DNA of 23,498 nucleotides from JAFAQB01 sp045808425 (GTDB lineage: Archaea; Thermoproteota; Nitrososphaeria; Nitrososphaerales; Nitrososphaeraceae): contig JBJMFM010000035.1 in NCBI GenBank assembly GCA_045808425.1, positions 1-23,498 on the forward strand, written 5' to 3'. Shown piece by piece: positions 14,503 through 22,090 of this stretch (within the stretch, counting starts at the first letter, position 1; the number at the start of each line of letters is the position of its first letter). The notes beneath the pieces are model-generated. The model was given only the letters and a program-made list of their open reading frames with translations, was not told where the DNA came from and did not search any database. Both the position numbers and the translations under genes were made by a program.

Positions 14503-14697
14503 ATGAATGAAGTGAATAAGGAGTTTGTTGAAAATTATGGGAAAATGAATCAATTATACAAACAGCATTTTGAAGATATGCAAAGAATGAATCAGCAATG
14601 GTTTAACCTTTTCTGGAGACCGTTCATGGGTCAACAGCAACAAAAGCAAGAGCAAAAGCAAGAAAAGGAAGAAGAAGAAGATAAAAAGAAAAGCTAA
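14503..14697 (+). CDS. 64-aa helical protein with Gln/Lys/Glu-rich tail
   Basis: The protein is all helix-forming: NKEFVENYGKMNQLYKQHFE, then QRMNQQWFNLFWRPFMG, then an acidic/Gln/Lys tail. Alternating aromatic and Met residues suggest an amphipathic surface-binding helix, in the manner of phasins or PHA-synthase helper proteins; this is only a guess. The frame is open 32 codons further upstream to a stop near 14408 and those codons (PEEGYILNIQKVNESYNESI) continue the same helical character, but they contain no ATG, GTG or TTG. Either ATG 14503 is the start or an unusual start is used nearer the promoter. Confidence 0.5.
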   Translation: MNEVNKEFVENYGKMNQLYKQHFEDMQRMNQQWFNLFWRPFMGQQQQKQEQKQEKEEEEDKKKS

Positions 14698-14773
14698 AAA
14701 GGCCAGATTAATGCTGCCGCTACTATGTGTTAACCTCCTATGCTATAATAATAGCAATAATAGGTAGTAATAA

Positions 14774-14986
14774 TTAATGTTTCACACCAAACGCTATTTT
14801 GACTGCTGTACGATATTCAGTAATATTACCGGTATTGGAATCTACTTTTGCAGTCATATCTCCAACCTCTACTCCAGCTATCTCATGTATTGTCTTCTTA
14901 GCTTCATCTAATGCAGCTTGAGCTGCATCTTGCCAACTTTTATCAGAACTGCCAATTATCTCTATTACCTTTGCGATATCTGTCAT
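14774..14986 (-). CDS. Dodecin-family protein
   Basis: 70 aa from ATG 14986 (MTDIAKVIEIIGSSDKSWQD), the usual length. Dodecins are dodecameric hollow spheres that store flavins. Family features: KVIEIIGSS-KSW-DAA--AL-EA, a short helix (KTIHEIAG), and the strands GVEVGDMTAKV, then EYRTAVKIAFGV. The Trp that stacks on the flavin in classical dodecins (just before the second strand) is not present; Gly-Val stands there, so ligand binding may differ. A TATA-like GTTATACAA near 15043-15051 would start transcription near 15021, which makes the upstream in-frame ATG at 15037 unlikely. A decayed partial copy lies at 14053-14162. Confidence 0.85.
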   Translation of the reverse strand: MTDIAKVIEIIGSSDKSWQDAAQAALDEAKKTIHEIAGVEVGDMTAKVDSNTGNITEYRTAVKIAFGVKH

Positions 14987-15037
14987 TATATGCACTGACA
15001 AAGCGAACTTTCTAACAAACGGTAAAGCATCTTGCAT

Positions 15038-15334
15038 GGATTTGTATAACGTTTGTACAGTATGGTAGTAGTTGGTATTTGTTTGCTTTAGGGATTATCT
15101 GGTCGACTAAGCGTGAGTAACTAAGCAAAATGATAAAGCTAAGTATTCCTATAGTATTAAGCGTGAAAATGGAATGCCCACCTTGCCGTCGTGAGAAAGG
15201 TAACAGAGGTAAGAGTTTAAATCGTTATTAGAGCCTCTTTTAAAAGCAGGCTATTATTAATTATAACAAAAGTCTCGTTTTAGGACTGATAACAGTACGT
15301 GAACCCTCTGACATTTGTGCCATTTTGAATACAA
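15038..15334. other. Intergenic upstream of the palindrome
   Basis: Holds the dodecin promoter. A 33-codon plus-strand frame from ATG 15129 (MIKLSIPIVLSVKMECPPC...) is too short to call. Near 15299 GTGAACCCTCTGAC echoes the left end of the A/B repeat. Confidence 0.3.
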
Positions 15335-15371
15335 ATTATTTTGACCGCGATATCTCGGGCCTCAAAATAAT
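15335..15371. repeat. Inverted repeat ATTATTTTGA/TCAAAATAAT
   Basis: Perfect 10-bp arms around a 17-nt core CCGCGATATCTCGGGCC, itself nearly palindromic (GATATC centre). It abuts repeat D. It could be a protein-binding operator or an RNA hairpin; 260 bp upstream of the winged-helix gene. Confidence 0.6.
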
Positions 15372-15423
15372 GTCAAATTTGATTCACAACCCTCCGAGCC
15401 CACATTATGTACACGTTCATATA
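15372..15423 (-). repeat. 48-codon-frame module, copy D (non-coding context)
   Basis: Begins GTCAAATTTGATTCA on the plus strand and matches copy E (19187-19238) at about 43 of 52 positions, without gaps. On the minus strand it reads MNVYIMWARRVVNQI and TGA (15373-15420), nearly the same as the C-terminus of the CopD-like protein. The CCTCCGAGCCCACATTA part also matches the right end of repeat copy B. No gene precedes it here. Confidence 0.6.
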
Positions 15424-15631
15424 CTCTTTGATCGAGGTAATTGGTACGCCATAAATCGTACAAAACGTTCCTTGACAGAAAACATAACTTTACAATAGAC
15501 TAAGCCATATAATTACTATGTAAGAGCCATCAAGTGTGGCAGCAAAACTGCTGATTGTTAATAGGGAAGAACTTTCACCAACGTTTATTGGATTAGCTTT
15601 TATCATTTTCCATAACATTAGCAGGTTGCCA

Positions 15632-16069
15632 ATGAGCTCAAATTCAAAAAAAGGAATCGATGGTATCAGGGAGTCCGAAATATATGACTACTCCACTTTA
15701 ATGGAAGATAACAGAATAGGAAGAACCAGTGAATTATTTATGGTTCTGTCAAGTTCTGCACGCTCGTATAGAGATAGAAATTACATTATCAAAGATATAA
15801 TCTCGAAACTAGCAGAGCATGGTGAGCTTAACAAGAGCAATTTAATAAGTTATTGTGGATTGAACGCGAAAAAACATGAGTATATTATTGATGATTTAGA
15901 ATCAAATGGATTCATTATCAAAAATGAAGTGTTTCATAGAAAAAGAACAAATACTATTTACAAGCCAACAGAGAAAGGATTGGAATTCTATAGAGGCATA
16001 TTGCAATCCTATGAAAAAATGTTTCCTAGAAAAAAAACTGCTAGTACTGTCAAAAATAGAAACAAATAA
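15632..16069 (+). CDS. Winged-helix transcriptional regulator (ArnR1-like/HTH_45 type)
   Basis: From ATG 15632 (MSSNSKKGIDG) 145 aa. An N-terminal polar region of about 50 residues precedes a winged helix: RDRNYIIKDIISKLAEHGEL, NKSNLISYCGLNAKKHEYII (helix-turn-helix), DDLESNGFIIKN, then the wing RTNTIYKPTEKGLEFYRG, and a basic tail. This is the common one-domain archaeal wHTH (replication/transcription regulator type). The frame extends to a GTG at 15536, but those 32 residues are hydrophobic and unlike the family. It stands upstream of the response regulator whose N-terminus carries a similar domain. Target unknown. Confidence 0.75.
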   Translation: MSSNSKKGIDGIRESEIYDYSTLMEDNRIGRTSELFMVLSSSARSYRDRNYIIKDIISKLAEHGELNKSNLISYCGLNAKKHEYIIDDLESNGFIIKNEVFHRKRTNTIYKPTEKGLEFYRGILQSYEKMFPRKKTASTVKNRNK

Positions 16070-16473
16070 GGCAAATAATAAACTAATATTCTTTATCAAA
16101 ATAACAAACTAAATAGAGCAGAAGTCATTATTGCAATAGATTGTCATTGTCTTGCACACTTTCGCTACTAGAGCTAAACTACTGCACATTTGATAATTAA
16201 ATCGCATGAGTGAAGTTAGTTGTAACTCACCTGTAAGACATGAATAAAATATAAATAAAATGTCATGTCTATACATTGTCTAGATTAAGAGAATACTATA
16301 TGAAAGTCGATTTGTATCTTGTACTTGAATATGACTTTCTATGATATACATGGTAACGTATGCCTAAAAAATGAAAAAATTTCACACCCTGCTTATGTTG
16401 GCCAGGGTTCCTCCCCATTTGTCTTCCAGAAGACTTATCATTATCTTGTGATATACTTTGCACGATAAGTTGT
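16070..16473. other. Intergenic with inverted repeats
   Basis: Holds AGACATGA/TCATGTCT (16236-16243 and 16263-16270), an 8-bp perfect inverted repeat around AT-rich DNA, and GAAAGTC/GACTTTC near 16300-16336. GATATACT at 16450-16457 is a possible TATA box for the response regulator, somewhat close to its ATG at 16474. Confidence 0.4.
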
Positions 16474-17304
16474 ATGGTCAATTTATATGGTGATGACGAT
16501 GACTTTCTTATTAGCGAACTACATCAAGACAATATTGGGGGTCAACGTTCCAAGATTGACGTAGTAGCCACCATTCTACATATTTGTCTAGATGGCAGTT
16601 TAAAAAATCACATAATCGGAAAGGGTAATCTAAGTGATTCTATGACCAATCATTATCTTACCTTATTGCTTTATCACAATTTGTTAGAAACTTACAAAGA
16701 TGAGGGCAATAATAATAGGACATATTATAGGACTACACAAAAAGGAAAAGGTGTTATAGTACATTATAACGAGATACAAAAGCTCTTCTTAAAAAAAGGT
16801 ATATTAAAGTTAGGCAGCAGTAGTAGCGATAGATATTATCCAGAAAAACGCAAATACGCCCATAATTCCACGCTATACCCATACAAGGTTCTCATTATAG
16901 ATGATGAATCAGATATCACCTCCGCATTAAAGAGTGGTTTACAACTGCAGGGATTCAAAGTAGACGTGTTTAACGAACCCCTCAAAGCTTTATCAAACTA
17001 TAGTGTTGGTACTTACAATTTATTGATTCTTGATGTAAAAATGCCTAAAATGAATGGATTTGAATTGTATAAAGTAATTAGGAAATTAGATAAGGGAATT
17101 ATAGTTTGTTTTTGGACAGCATTTGAAGTTTGCTACGAAGAATTAAGAAAGATGTTTCCTGCAATGGATGAAAGATACTTTATTCGAAAACCGATCGCTA
17201 TGGACGAGCTAATAGATCGTATACAAAGTATAATATCGCCATCAGCAGAGATGACAAATGCGATTACTCCTAATAACAGCGCTACTAATATCCAAGAAAA
17301 ATGA
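16474..17304 (+). CDS. Response regulator with N-terminal winged helix and C-terminal receiver
   Basis: 276 aa. Residues about 24-112 form a winged helix (RSKIDVVATILHICLDGSLK, a recognition part, then NNRTYYRTTQKGKGVIVHYN) of the same archaeal type as the preceding gene. Residues 136-255 form a receiver domain: KVLIIDDESDI (acidic pocket D143/D144), phospho-acceptor D187 in LLILDVKMPKMNGFELYK, T215 in FWTA, and K239 in FIRKP. The effector thus lies before the receiver, the reverse of the usual bacterial order. Its stop overlaps the start of the histidine kinase (ATGA), so the two are translated together and should form a cognate pair. Confidence 0.88.
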   Translation: MVNLYGDDDDFLISELHQDNIGGQRSKIDVVATILHICLDGSLKNHIIGKGNLSDSMTNHYLTLLLYHNLLETYKDEGNNNRTYYRTTQKGKGVIVHYNEIQKLFLKKGILKLGSSSSDRYYPEKRKYAHNSTLYPYKVLIIDDESDITSALKSGLQLQGFKVDVFNEPLKALSNYSVGTYNLLILDVKMPKMNGFELYKVIRKLDKGIIVCFWTAFEVCYEELRKMFPAMDERYFIRKPIAMDELIDRIQSIISPSAEMTNAITPNNSATNIQEK

Positions 17305-19112
17305 GATTTTTCCAGTTTCCGCAGAAAAGTTATATCTTACTAACTATTATTGCTGTTTGTGCAACTTTATTAGCTATCCTTTCCTATCAATTTTCTAGTT
17401 CTTATTCTGATCAGACTCTTAGACTTGAGTCAGAAGACATTAGGTCAAATGCAAAAATACAAGCCGACTATCTTTCGTTAATTTTATCAAATGGGTTAAA
17501 TTCCATTAAATCAAATTTACAGGTTCTTTCTAATTCCCATGGAATTCAAAACCATGACAATGCTAGCGGTATTTTGTTAGATGCAGTACAAAAATCTACA
17601 AATGAATTACCAGATTCTTATATGTGGATTGATGAAAATGGCAAATTGGTTTGGCTAAGTGGTAGTACTAGTAACCTGAATGAAGGCAAAAACCAAAATC
17701 CGTATAGCTTTGATTTTAGCCATACACCTTATTTTACAATACCTAGGAATACTCGCACTCCATACTACAGCGGTACTATAGTGGAACAAAATAACAACAG
17801 GAACCTTGTTAAAATGTATATTTCCTATCCAATCATTGATAAGCATAACGTAAATGATAATAATAACAATAGTCCTATAGGATCATTCAAAGGCATAGTT
17901 ACTGCCATAATCACATTTGACCTCCAGTCGAACATTCTAAAAAAACAATCATCCGCAGAAGTTCAAAAGAATTTGGTAATACTTGTTGATAATAATGGGA
18001 CAATTATGTCGTCTTACAATAATGGGTTAACTGGTAAAAATATATTTCAATACGCATCTCAAATCTCAGGCACTCAATCACAGCCACTAAATGACTTCCT
18101 CAGGCGCTCACTGGTAGGATATAACACTTATTCTACGGATATTGAGTTAGGTGCTAAGATGAGTAGCATTGTCTCAAAGCCGATAACCAACAATGGAAAA
18201 AAACTCTGGACAATATATGTTATTTCTCCACACGACCTCACAAGTACTGTTAACTCACTGTTTAAACAACAAAATAACTTTAGTACCTTGATAATAATAG
18301 CAATAGGAATAATAGCATTTGGAATCGCATGGATAGTTATATCATGGAATAAAGGGTTAGAATCCATTATAAATTCAAGAACCGTTGAGTTGAAGAAAGC
18401 AAACAATTATCTTATTTCAATCAATGAACAACTAAAAACTCATGATAAAATGCAAAATGAATTTATAAACATTGCAAGTCACGAGATAAAGACACCAACT
18501 CAATCAATCCTATTACATTCAAGCCTTTTGTTTGCCCAACCTGAAATAAGAGAAGAATCTATAAATGCCATACATAGAAGCGCTACCAGACTTCAAAGGT
18601 TGACAAATGATATACTAGATGTAACAAGAATAGAAAGCCATACATTAAAACTCAATAAGGAACGATTCAACTTAAAAGATATTATAACAGGTCTTCTAGA
18701 AGAGTATGATGCTGAAGTTGATAGTGGAAGGATTCAACTAATCTATGAGCCTAGAGATATTTTTGTATTAGCAGATAAATCAAGAATAATCCAAATTATT
18801 TCTAATTTATTGAACAATGCAATCAAGTTCACTCAGGAAGGATCTATTCATGTAACTGTAGAGAAGAAAATCGATAATAATCATGGTAGCAACTTTGTGG
18901 TCATAAGTGTCATAGATACTGGTACCGGTATAGATCCTGGAATATTGCCAAAGTTATTTTCTAAGTTTACTACAAAATCTGATATGGGCATTGGGCTGGG
19001 TTTATACATATCAAAGAACATAGTTGAAGCTCATGGAGGTAAAATATGGACTGAGAATAATAGGGATGGCAAGGGAGCTACATTTTACTTTAGCCTACCA
19101 TTAAGCAGATAG
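17301..19112 (+). CDS. Membrane sensor histidine kinase with extracellular Cache-type domain
   Basis: 603 aa. TM1 at about 11-30, an extracellular region 31-325 with a Cache-like sensor (YMWIDENGKLVWLSG, YSFDFSHTPYFTIPRNTRTP, ITFDLQSNILK, VILVDNNGTIMSS, WTIYVISPHDL), and TM2 at about 327-349. Then a HisKA domain with H394 in NIASHEIKTPTQS and a HATPase domain: N box NLLNNAIKFT, G1 DTGTGIDPG, F box LFSKFTTKS, G2 GIGLGLYISK. All catalytic boxes are intact. The Cache type usually binds small organic molecules; the ligand here is unknown. Start ATG 17301 overlaps the regulator's stop by 4 bp. The gene ends 76 bp before the convergent CopD-like gene. Confidence 0.92.
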   Translation: MRFFQFPQKSYILLTIIAVCATLLAILSYQFSSSYSDQTLRLESEDIRSNAKIQADYLSLILSNGLNSIKSNLQVLSNSHGIQNHDNASGILLDAVQKSTNELPDSYMWIDENGKLVWLSGSTSNLNEGKNQNPYSFDFSHTPYFTIPRNTRTPYYSGTIVEQNNNRNLVKMYISYPIIDKHNVNDNNNNSPIGSFKGIVTAIITFDLQSNILKKQSSAEVQKNLVILVDNNGTIMSSYNNGLTGKNIFQYASQISGTQSQPLNDFLRRSLVGYNTYSTDIELGAKMSSIVSKPITNNGKKLWTIYVISPHDLTSTVNSLFKQQNNFSTLIIIAIGIIAFGIAWIVISWNKGLESIINSRTVELKKANNYLISINEQLKTHDKMQNEFINIASHEIKTPTQSILLHSSLLFAQPEIREESINAIHRSATRLQRLTNDILDVTRIESHTLKLNKERFNLKDIITGLLEEYDAEVDSGRIQLIYEPRDIFVLADKSRIIQIISNLLNNAIKFTQEGSIHVTVEKKIDNNHGSNFVVISVIDTGTGIDPGILPKLFSKFTTKSDMGIGLGLYISKNIVEAHGGKIWTENNRDGKGATFYFSLPLSR

Positions 19113-19186
19113 ATATGTTACCGATATGATAGCTTTCCAGTGTCATTTATAAATTCATTCTTAATACACATGATTTGGATATTTGA

Positions 19187-19238
19187 GTCAAATTTGATTC
19201 ATACTCCTCCGAGCCGGCATTATATACGGGTTCATACT
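19187..19238 (-). repeat. 48-codon-frame module, copy E (coding)
   Basis: Matches copy D at 15372-15423. Here it forms the last 15 codons and stop of the CopD-like gene (MNPYIMPARRSMNQI). Plus-strand reading: GTCAAATTTGATTCA, then CTCCTCCGAGCCGGCATTAT, ending GGGTTCATACT. Confidence 0.6.
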
Positions 19239-19724
19239 ATTCTTATTATTGATAGTATTTTTACTATTTTTCCTTGATGAAATGGAAGTTGACGGTGTTA
19301 ATAATGATGATGACGATGATACAGCTGCAGTAGTAGTAGGTGTTGTCCTGCTTCTTCTGTTTTGCATCAAAATATGCATGTATACAAAAACACTAATCGT
19401 TGCTCCAGTTAGTAAAGCATATCCCCAGCTACTACCAAATAGTGTTCCTATGCTAAACTTTGTATTCACTAACATAAGTACAATTCCAGATGCCATGACA
19501 ACAGATGCAATGACTTTCATAAATCTCTGAACCCTTGGAAATAAAATAGAATATCGGCTGTCTTTATTCGCAGGAAATATTATCACAAACATAAAGAACA
19601 TCATGCCCCACCACATAATTGAAGAAAAAAAGTGAGAATGTATCTTATAACAAGGCTTCCCAGCCCTTCCAGGATCATTATTATTATTAATGGCAAAACC
19701 GATCCTCAATAATTTTACCTTCAT
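19188..19724 (-). CDS. CopD-like integral membrane protein with low-complexity tail
   Basis: 178 aa. Three hydrophobic helices: HFFSSIMWWGMMFFMFVIIF (31-50), MKVIASVVMASGIVLMLV (69-86) and WGYALLTGATISVFVYMHIL (100-119). The pattern H-x5-MWWGMMF, then an RFMKVIAS helix, a short loop, SSWGYALLTGA, resembles part of the copper-resistance CopD/YcnJ-type membrane domain, where His residues may bind copper; only part of that domain is present. The C-terminal 55 residues are Ser/Thr/Asn-rich, ending with the repeat-derived peptide. The N-terminal 25 residues are polar, so a first helix may be missing. Start ATG 19724. Convergent with the histidine kinase gene. Confidence 0.55.
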   Translation of the reverse strand: MKVKLLRIGFAINNNNDPGRAGKPCYKIHSHFFSSIMWWGMMFFMFVIIFPANKDSRYSILFPRVQRFMKVIASVVMASGIVLMLVNTKFSIGTLFGSSWGYALLTGATISVFVYMHILMQNRRSRTTPTTTAAVSSSSSLLTPSTSISSRKNSKNTINNKNSMNPYIMPARRSMNQI

Positions 19725-20015
19725 TATAGTGATAATAATTTGCTTGTTAATCAGAAACTTCTGTTATAGAATTGATTTCTTTGGATTTCTTCTCATGCTC
19801 AGTCTATGTATCAATTGACGAAGCATTTTGGCATCCAAATCTTTTATTGGTTAGTTGGGAATAGTAATGTATCAATATCTCACCGGAAAGCCAAGATTGT
19901 TGTAGTAGAAAACTAAGTAGTTAGGAAACTATTACATAATAATGAGCATCAACCCGCTACGATATTAGCATATTAGTGCTATGTTAGACACATTATTATT
20001 CTATTGTATTCTTTA

Positions 20016-21191
20016 TTAGTAACCTGTAAACTCCTCAACTTTTATTCTGTCTTTTGGAATATTAAGATCATTTTGGATTAGGTCTTGCATTGCTTTTATC
20101 ATACCAGGAGGACCACATGTATAAAATATTGAATTCTTTATTTCATCATCTGCTAAATATTTGGTTAACATAGCTTTGTCTATTCTTCCTCTTTCTCCTG
20201 TCCATTGTTGCCTGGTATGAGAGGATGTACCTTGAGCTCCTTGTTTTTCTTCTTCTGTAATGGTACAAACAATTTTCAAATTTCTGTTTATATTTACATA
20301 TTCATCAAATTCCTTTTTAAATAAGGTATTTTCCTGATTCCTATTTGAATCAAACATCACAATTTTTATAGGTAATTGCTTATCTGTAGCGTACTTTATC
20401 ATGCTTCTAAATGGAGTTACACCAATACCACCAGAAAGAAACACGGCAGGCTTTGAATAATCCTGATGTAAAACAAATTTTCCTTGAGAACCTCTTACTT
20501 TAACTATTGTGCCCTCTTCTAATGACGAAAGTCTCTTTTTGTAAGGTGTATCTCTAATTCTAGTAGTAATCATGACAAAGTCTTCTGTTGGAGATGAGGA
20601 AATTGTAAAATGTCTGATAGGTCCTTTTGAGTCATTGTAAACTCCACCTATATCAAAAAAGGCATATTGTCCTGCTGTATAGTCTAAGAAGGAACTCTGT
20701 CTATCATCACTCTCTCTTCCTTGTTGTTTCTGTTCCTTACTAAATCTAAATGACATTACATCAGTAGCTTCAAACTTTTGCTTTTCTAATAATGAAAGCT
20801 CATATACAGAAGAAGATCCGGAAGGTGGCTGTTGTTGTAGTTGTTGCTCTTTTTCTCCAGCAGTTGGACGTTTCTTAACTAGTATGCTATTGCCATCTAC
20901 TTTTATTTCATAAGTGGGTTCTGATTCGCTTGCAGGAGGACTTGTAACCTCACCTGTTCTCACATCAAATCTAGATTGATGCCAAGGACATTCAACCTCG
21001 TAGCCCTCCAATATACCATCAGCTAGAGGACCACCTTCATGTGTGCACACATTACCAATTGCATAGTATTTTCCCTCCACATTTGCAATACATACATTTT
21101 GGCCGTCAATTTGAACTTCTTTCATTTGTGAAGTTTGAACGTCTTTTGTTTCAGCAACCTTAACAAAATCCTCCTTGTTTTGATCATTCAT
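20016..21191 (-). CDS. Rieske ferredoxin fused to a ferredoxin-NAD(P) reductase-type flavoreductase
   Basis: 391 aa in two domains. Residues 8-108: Rieske [2Fe-2S] domain with CTHEGGPL (C49, H51) and CPWHQSRFD (C68, H71), of the soluble ferredoxin type used by ring-hydroxylating systems. A Gln/Pro/Ser-rich linker (about 109-128). Residues 130-391: flavoreductase with RHFTISSSP (flavin binding, 193-201), GGIGVTPFRSM (nucleotide binding, 254-264), CGPPGM (359-364) and the aromatic C-terminus EEFTGY. It should pass electrons from NAD(P)H through flavin to the Rieske cluster, or the reverse, in the cytoplasm. The oxygenase partner is not in this window. It follows the secreted-protein gene by 33 bp on the same strand and opposes a SufR-like regulator. 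Confidence 0.9.
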   Translation of the reverse strand: MNDQNKEDFVKVAETKDVQTSQMKEVQIDGQNVCIANVEGKYYAIGNVCTHEGGPLADGILEGYEVECPWHQSRFDVRTGEVTSPPASESEPTYEIKVDGNSILVKKRPTAGEKEQQLQQQPPSGSSSVYELSLLEKQKFEATDVMSFRFSKEQKQQGRESDDRQSSFLDYTAGQYAFFDIGGVYNDSKGPIRHFTISSSPTEDFVMITTRIRDTPYKKRLSSLEEGTIVKVRGSQGKFVLHQDYSKPAVFLSGGIGVTPFRSMIKYATDKQLPIKIVMFDSNRNQENTLFKKEFDEYVNINRNLKIVCTITEEEKQGAQGTSSHTRQQWTGERGRIDKAMLTKYLADDEIKNSIFYTCGPPGMIKAMQDLIQNDLNIPKDRIKVEEFTGY

Positions 21192-21224
21192 TATATGAAG
21201 ACCACACCATTTACAATTTAGAAT

Positions 21225-22061
21225 CTAAACTCTATATGCTTTTGGTTGCAAAAGAAGAAAAGAAGGTGATGATGCCGTGATAACACTTGTTTTAGAGAAC
21301 TTATTCGGGAATTGTTTTACTATTCCATCCACCAGCGCATCTGACATCATGTTAGCCTCTTGACGAACTTTGTCATATGTAGCAATGTCAGCAGCGTAGT
21401 TTCCTGTGAGTCTAGCAACGGCTTCTGCTTTTGTGAGTGCCAGGTGATTGTCTAACATGTTCTTAAGGGCTTCTTTTGGCCAATTAGGATTAGCATTGCT
21501 TAGAAAGGTGGCAATTTGATCAGCATTCTCATACCACTTCTTCTCTGCTGCTGCAGCTCCAGTTGTGCTTCCTCCCTTTGCTGCCTTTAAGAGCTCTACA
21601 GCTCCCAGAATATGACCTTTAAGCAAGCTTGTCAATTTATTAGCCGCTTCATTCCCATAGAAAGGCTTTATTGCATTTCCGATATCTTCTTGATTTTTAA
21701 GAAGCCTTTCTGCAACTGCAGTAGTATCAGGCAATCCTGCAACATAGCTTATTATGTAGTTTCTAGTCCATCCTGTGTGATCCACCCATAGATCACGTAG
21801 AGCCAAGACTAGTTTAGTTGCTTCATCAGTAGCAAAGCTTGAAGCAGCTCCAGGAGACGATGTCTGATTTGGGTCGGAAGCAAAAGTGGTTGTTCTAGTA
21901 GCGGTATTATAACTATTGTTGTTCTTGGTAGCTGTTGCAACCTGTATGTTATGTCCATAGATGTTAGAAGCCAAAGCAAACAGCATAGACAGTGCAATTA
22001 TTGCTGCTTCAATGGCCATCCTTTTTCTTTTGGTGTTATTTTTTGTACTTTTGACTTGCAT
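21225..22061 (-). CDS. Secreted helical protein of unknown function (LWVDHTGWTRNYI family)
   Basis: 278 aa from ATG 22061. A basic N-region (KSTKNNTKRKR) precedes a signal peptide (AIEAAIIALSMLFALASNIY), then a Thr/Ser/Asn-rich linker to about 75. The remaining 180 residues are an all-helical domain with landmark segments LWVDHTGWTRNYI, LLKNQEDIGNAIKPFYG, KGHILGAVELLKAAK, WYENADQIATFLSNANPNW, DNHLALTKAEAVARL and DGIVKQFPNKF. I recognise this as a family of uncharacterised proteins in Bacillus/Clostridium and archaea, sometimes misnamed. H95, H150 and H206 lie at the start of successive helices and may form a metal site (inference). The start is supported by a TATA box about 25 nt upstream; the frame's extension to 22226 is not used. 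First gene of an operon with the Rieske fusion. Confidence 0.8.
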   Translation of the reverse strand: MQVKSTKNNTKRKRMAIEAAIIALSMLFALASNIYGHNIQVATATKNNNSYNTATRTTTFASDPNQTSSPGAASSFATDEATKLVLALRDLWVDHTGWTRNYIISYVAGLPDTTAVAERLLKNQEDIGNAIKPFYGNEAANKLTSLLKGHILGAVELLKAAKGGSTTGAAAAEKKWYENADQIATFLSNANPNWPKEALKNMLDNHLALTKAEAVARLTGNYAADIATYDKVRQEANMMSDALVDGIVKQFPNKFSKTSVITASSPSFLLLQPKAYRV

Positions 22062-22090
22062 ATGTTTACGCATACATGTAGGATATATGA
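22062..22090. promoter_or_regulatory. Divergent promoter between the secreted-protein operon and the SufR-like gene
   Basis: The two start codons are 25 bp apart. On the minus strand TTCATATATCC is centred about 25 nt before ATG 22061, so it overlaps the regulator's own start codon at 22087. On the plus strand GCATATGTTTACG lies about 25 nt before ATG 22087 and overlaps the other start. Both genes would be leaderless and regulator binding here could block both. Confidence 0.5.

Noticed and set aside
16296..16481. 61-codon minus-strand frame upstream of the response regulator
   Set aside because: No family resemblance, overlaps the regulator's start and promoter, and no TATA box at the right distance.
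21961..22086. N-terminal extension of the SufR-like gene with a hydrophobic stretch
   Set aside because: It is the antisense of the neighbouring signal peptide region and would put a membrane anchor on a winged-helix regulator; the ATG at 22087 fits the domain and promoter.
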